From positions 12,852,001 through 12,916,000 of the forward strand of contig JAKSXM010000246.1 of the NCBI GenBank assembly GCA_022575985.1: a stretch of 64,000 nt of DNA, written 5' to 3'. This document shows positions 63,520 through 64,000 of the stretch, one piece after another. Numbering within the stretch: position 1 is the stretch's first letter; each line of letters starts with the position of its first letter. A program made the translations under genes and the position numbers. Below the pieces are notes generated by a model. That model was not told the DNA's origin. It made no database searches and saw nothing but the letters and a program-made list of their open reading frames with translations. This DNA is from Anagrus nilaparvatae. Its lineage: Eukaryota; Arthropoda; Insecta; Hymenoptera; Mymaridae.

Positions 63520-64000
63520 TTGGTAAAAAATGGAAATTTGATTTACTTACTATAGCGATGAAAGATTCAGTGATGAAAAAATGAAGTTTACGGCGTTTGA
63601 AAGGTAGAACTTATACGAAAAAAATGAGATCAAACGGTAGTATTTTGGTAGAGTTGCAATATGACAGCGTTATTTTGAAAATTGCCTAAAAACCCTATCT
63701 TATAACATTGTTATAGAATTGATCCCTGCGTTTCTCGGCCAAGAAAGCGTGTTGGAACCAACGGAAGGAGTTTTCGGTATTTTTTCAACATATTCAAGTC
63801 ATCGATTGTAATTTATAATCCAGATGTTTCGAATATATACGATTTTCGCTATAAAATCCAAAAATTTTTGGTAAAAAAAGGGGTGTTTTCAATGTTTAAG
63901 GGTGTTTAAGGTATTTTCGGACTCTGAGGACTTCATTTTCGAGTTTATCGACACCGAAAACATAATTGAAAGTATAGAAAACGGATTTTGAAAAAAAATT
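63520..64000. other. Intergenic DNA at the window edge, no gene seen
   Basis: AT-rich sequence with scattered less AT-rich phrases (GAACCAACGGAAGGAG). No open frame or repeat pair was recognised within the window. Confidence 0.4.

Overview
The window reads as nuclear DNA of an AT-rich, transposon-dense insect genome. GT-AG introns split every long host gene, the host proteins (a lysosomal-type glucosylceramidase, a DUF4803-like secreted protein, insulin-like peptides) are arthropod/animal families, and the mobile DNA (I-like, CR1/L2-like and R1-like LINEs, a DIRS-like element, a Helitron, TTAA-, TTA- and TA-target elements, MITEs) is typical of insects. A hymenopteran (for example a parasitoid wasp) or a hemipteran would fit. 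This is inference; nothing here fixes the species. No rRNA, convincing tRNA, CRISPR or bacterial feature was seen.

Host genes are sparse. (1) 1403-5444, minus: a seven-exon GH30 glucosylceramidase, 524 aa after splicing, with a signal peptide from a short first exon. (2) 20445-27154, plus: a seven-exon secreted protein of 638 aa resembling insect DUF4803 proteins; its second intron carries a 5'-truncated CR1/L2-like LINE. (3) Three small insulin/relaxin-like peptide genes, all minus, at 33420-33719, 52215-52529 and 60169-60480. The last two lie in a segmental duplication (about 52.1-57.3 kb and 60.07-62.5 kb) whose copies differ by datable transposon insertions. Each serves as the 'empty site' of the other.

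The rest is mobile DNA, much of it nested. At 6.8-8.6 kb lie an R1-like LINE tail and a TTAA-target element. At 9.77-12.52 kb a TA-target TIR element holds a MITE, a poly-G/C repeat and a CCC/TTAA piggyBac-like element. At 16.9-19.1 kb a palindromic element carries a tandem-repeat rolling-circle-like element at its centre. At 28.3-31.7 kb an inverted-repeat block holds two more TTAA elements and a LINE end. At 37.2-38.4 kb is a palindrome with an 8-bp target duplication. From about 39.6 to 51.8 kb one dead DIRS-like retroelement is split first by a TIR element (containing another palindrome and a tandem-repeat element) and then by a long I-like LINE with a 12-bp target duplication. That LINE is itself split inside its RNase H by a giant palindrome, which in turn carries a Helitron. 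At 53.9-56.1 kb a long-TIR element with a TTA duplication sits in one copy of the segmental duplication.

The genes show no operon-like cooperation. The two themes are a small, fast-diverging family of insulin-like peptides, and an unusual concentration of long palindromic elements that could form hairpin RNA. Introns and reading frames were worked out by hand from splice sites and phase. Family names rest on recalled motifs, not on a search.
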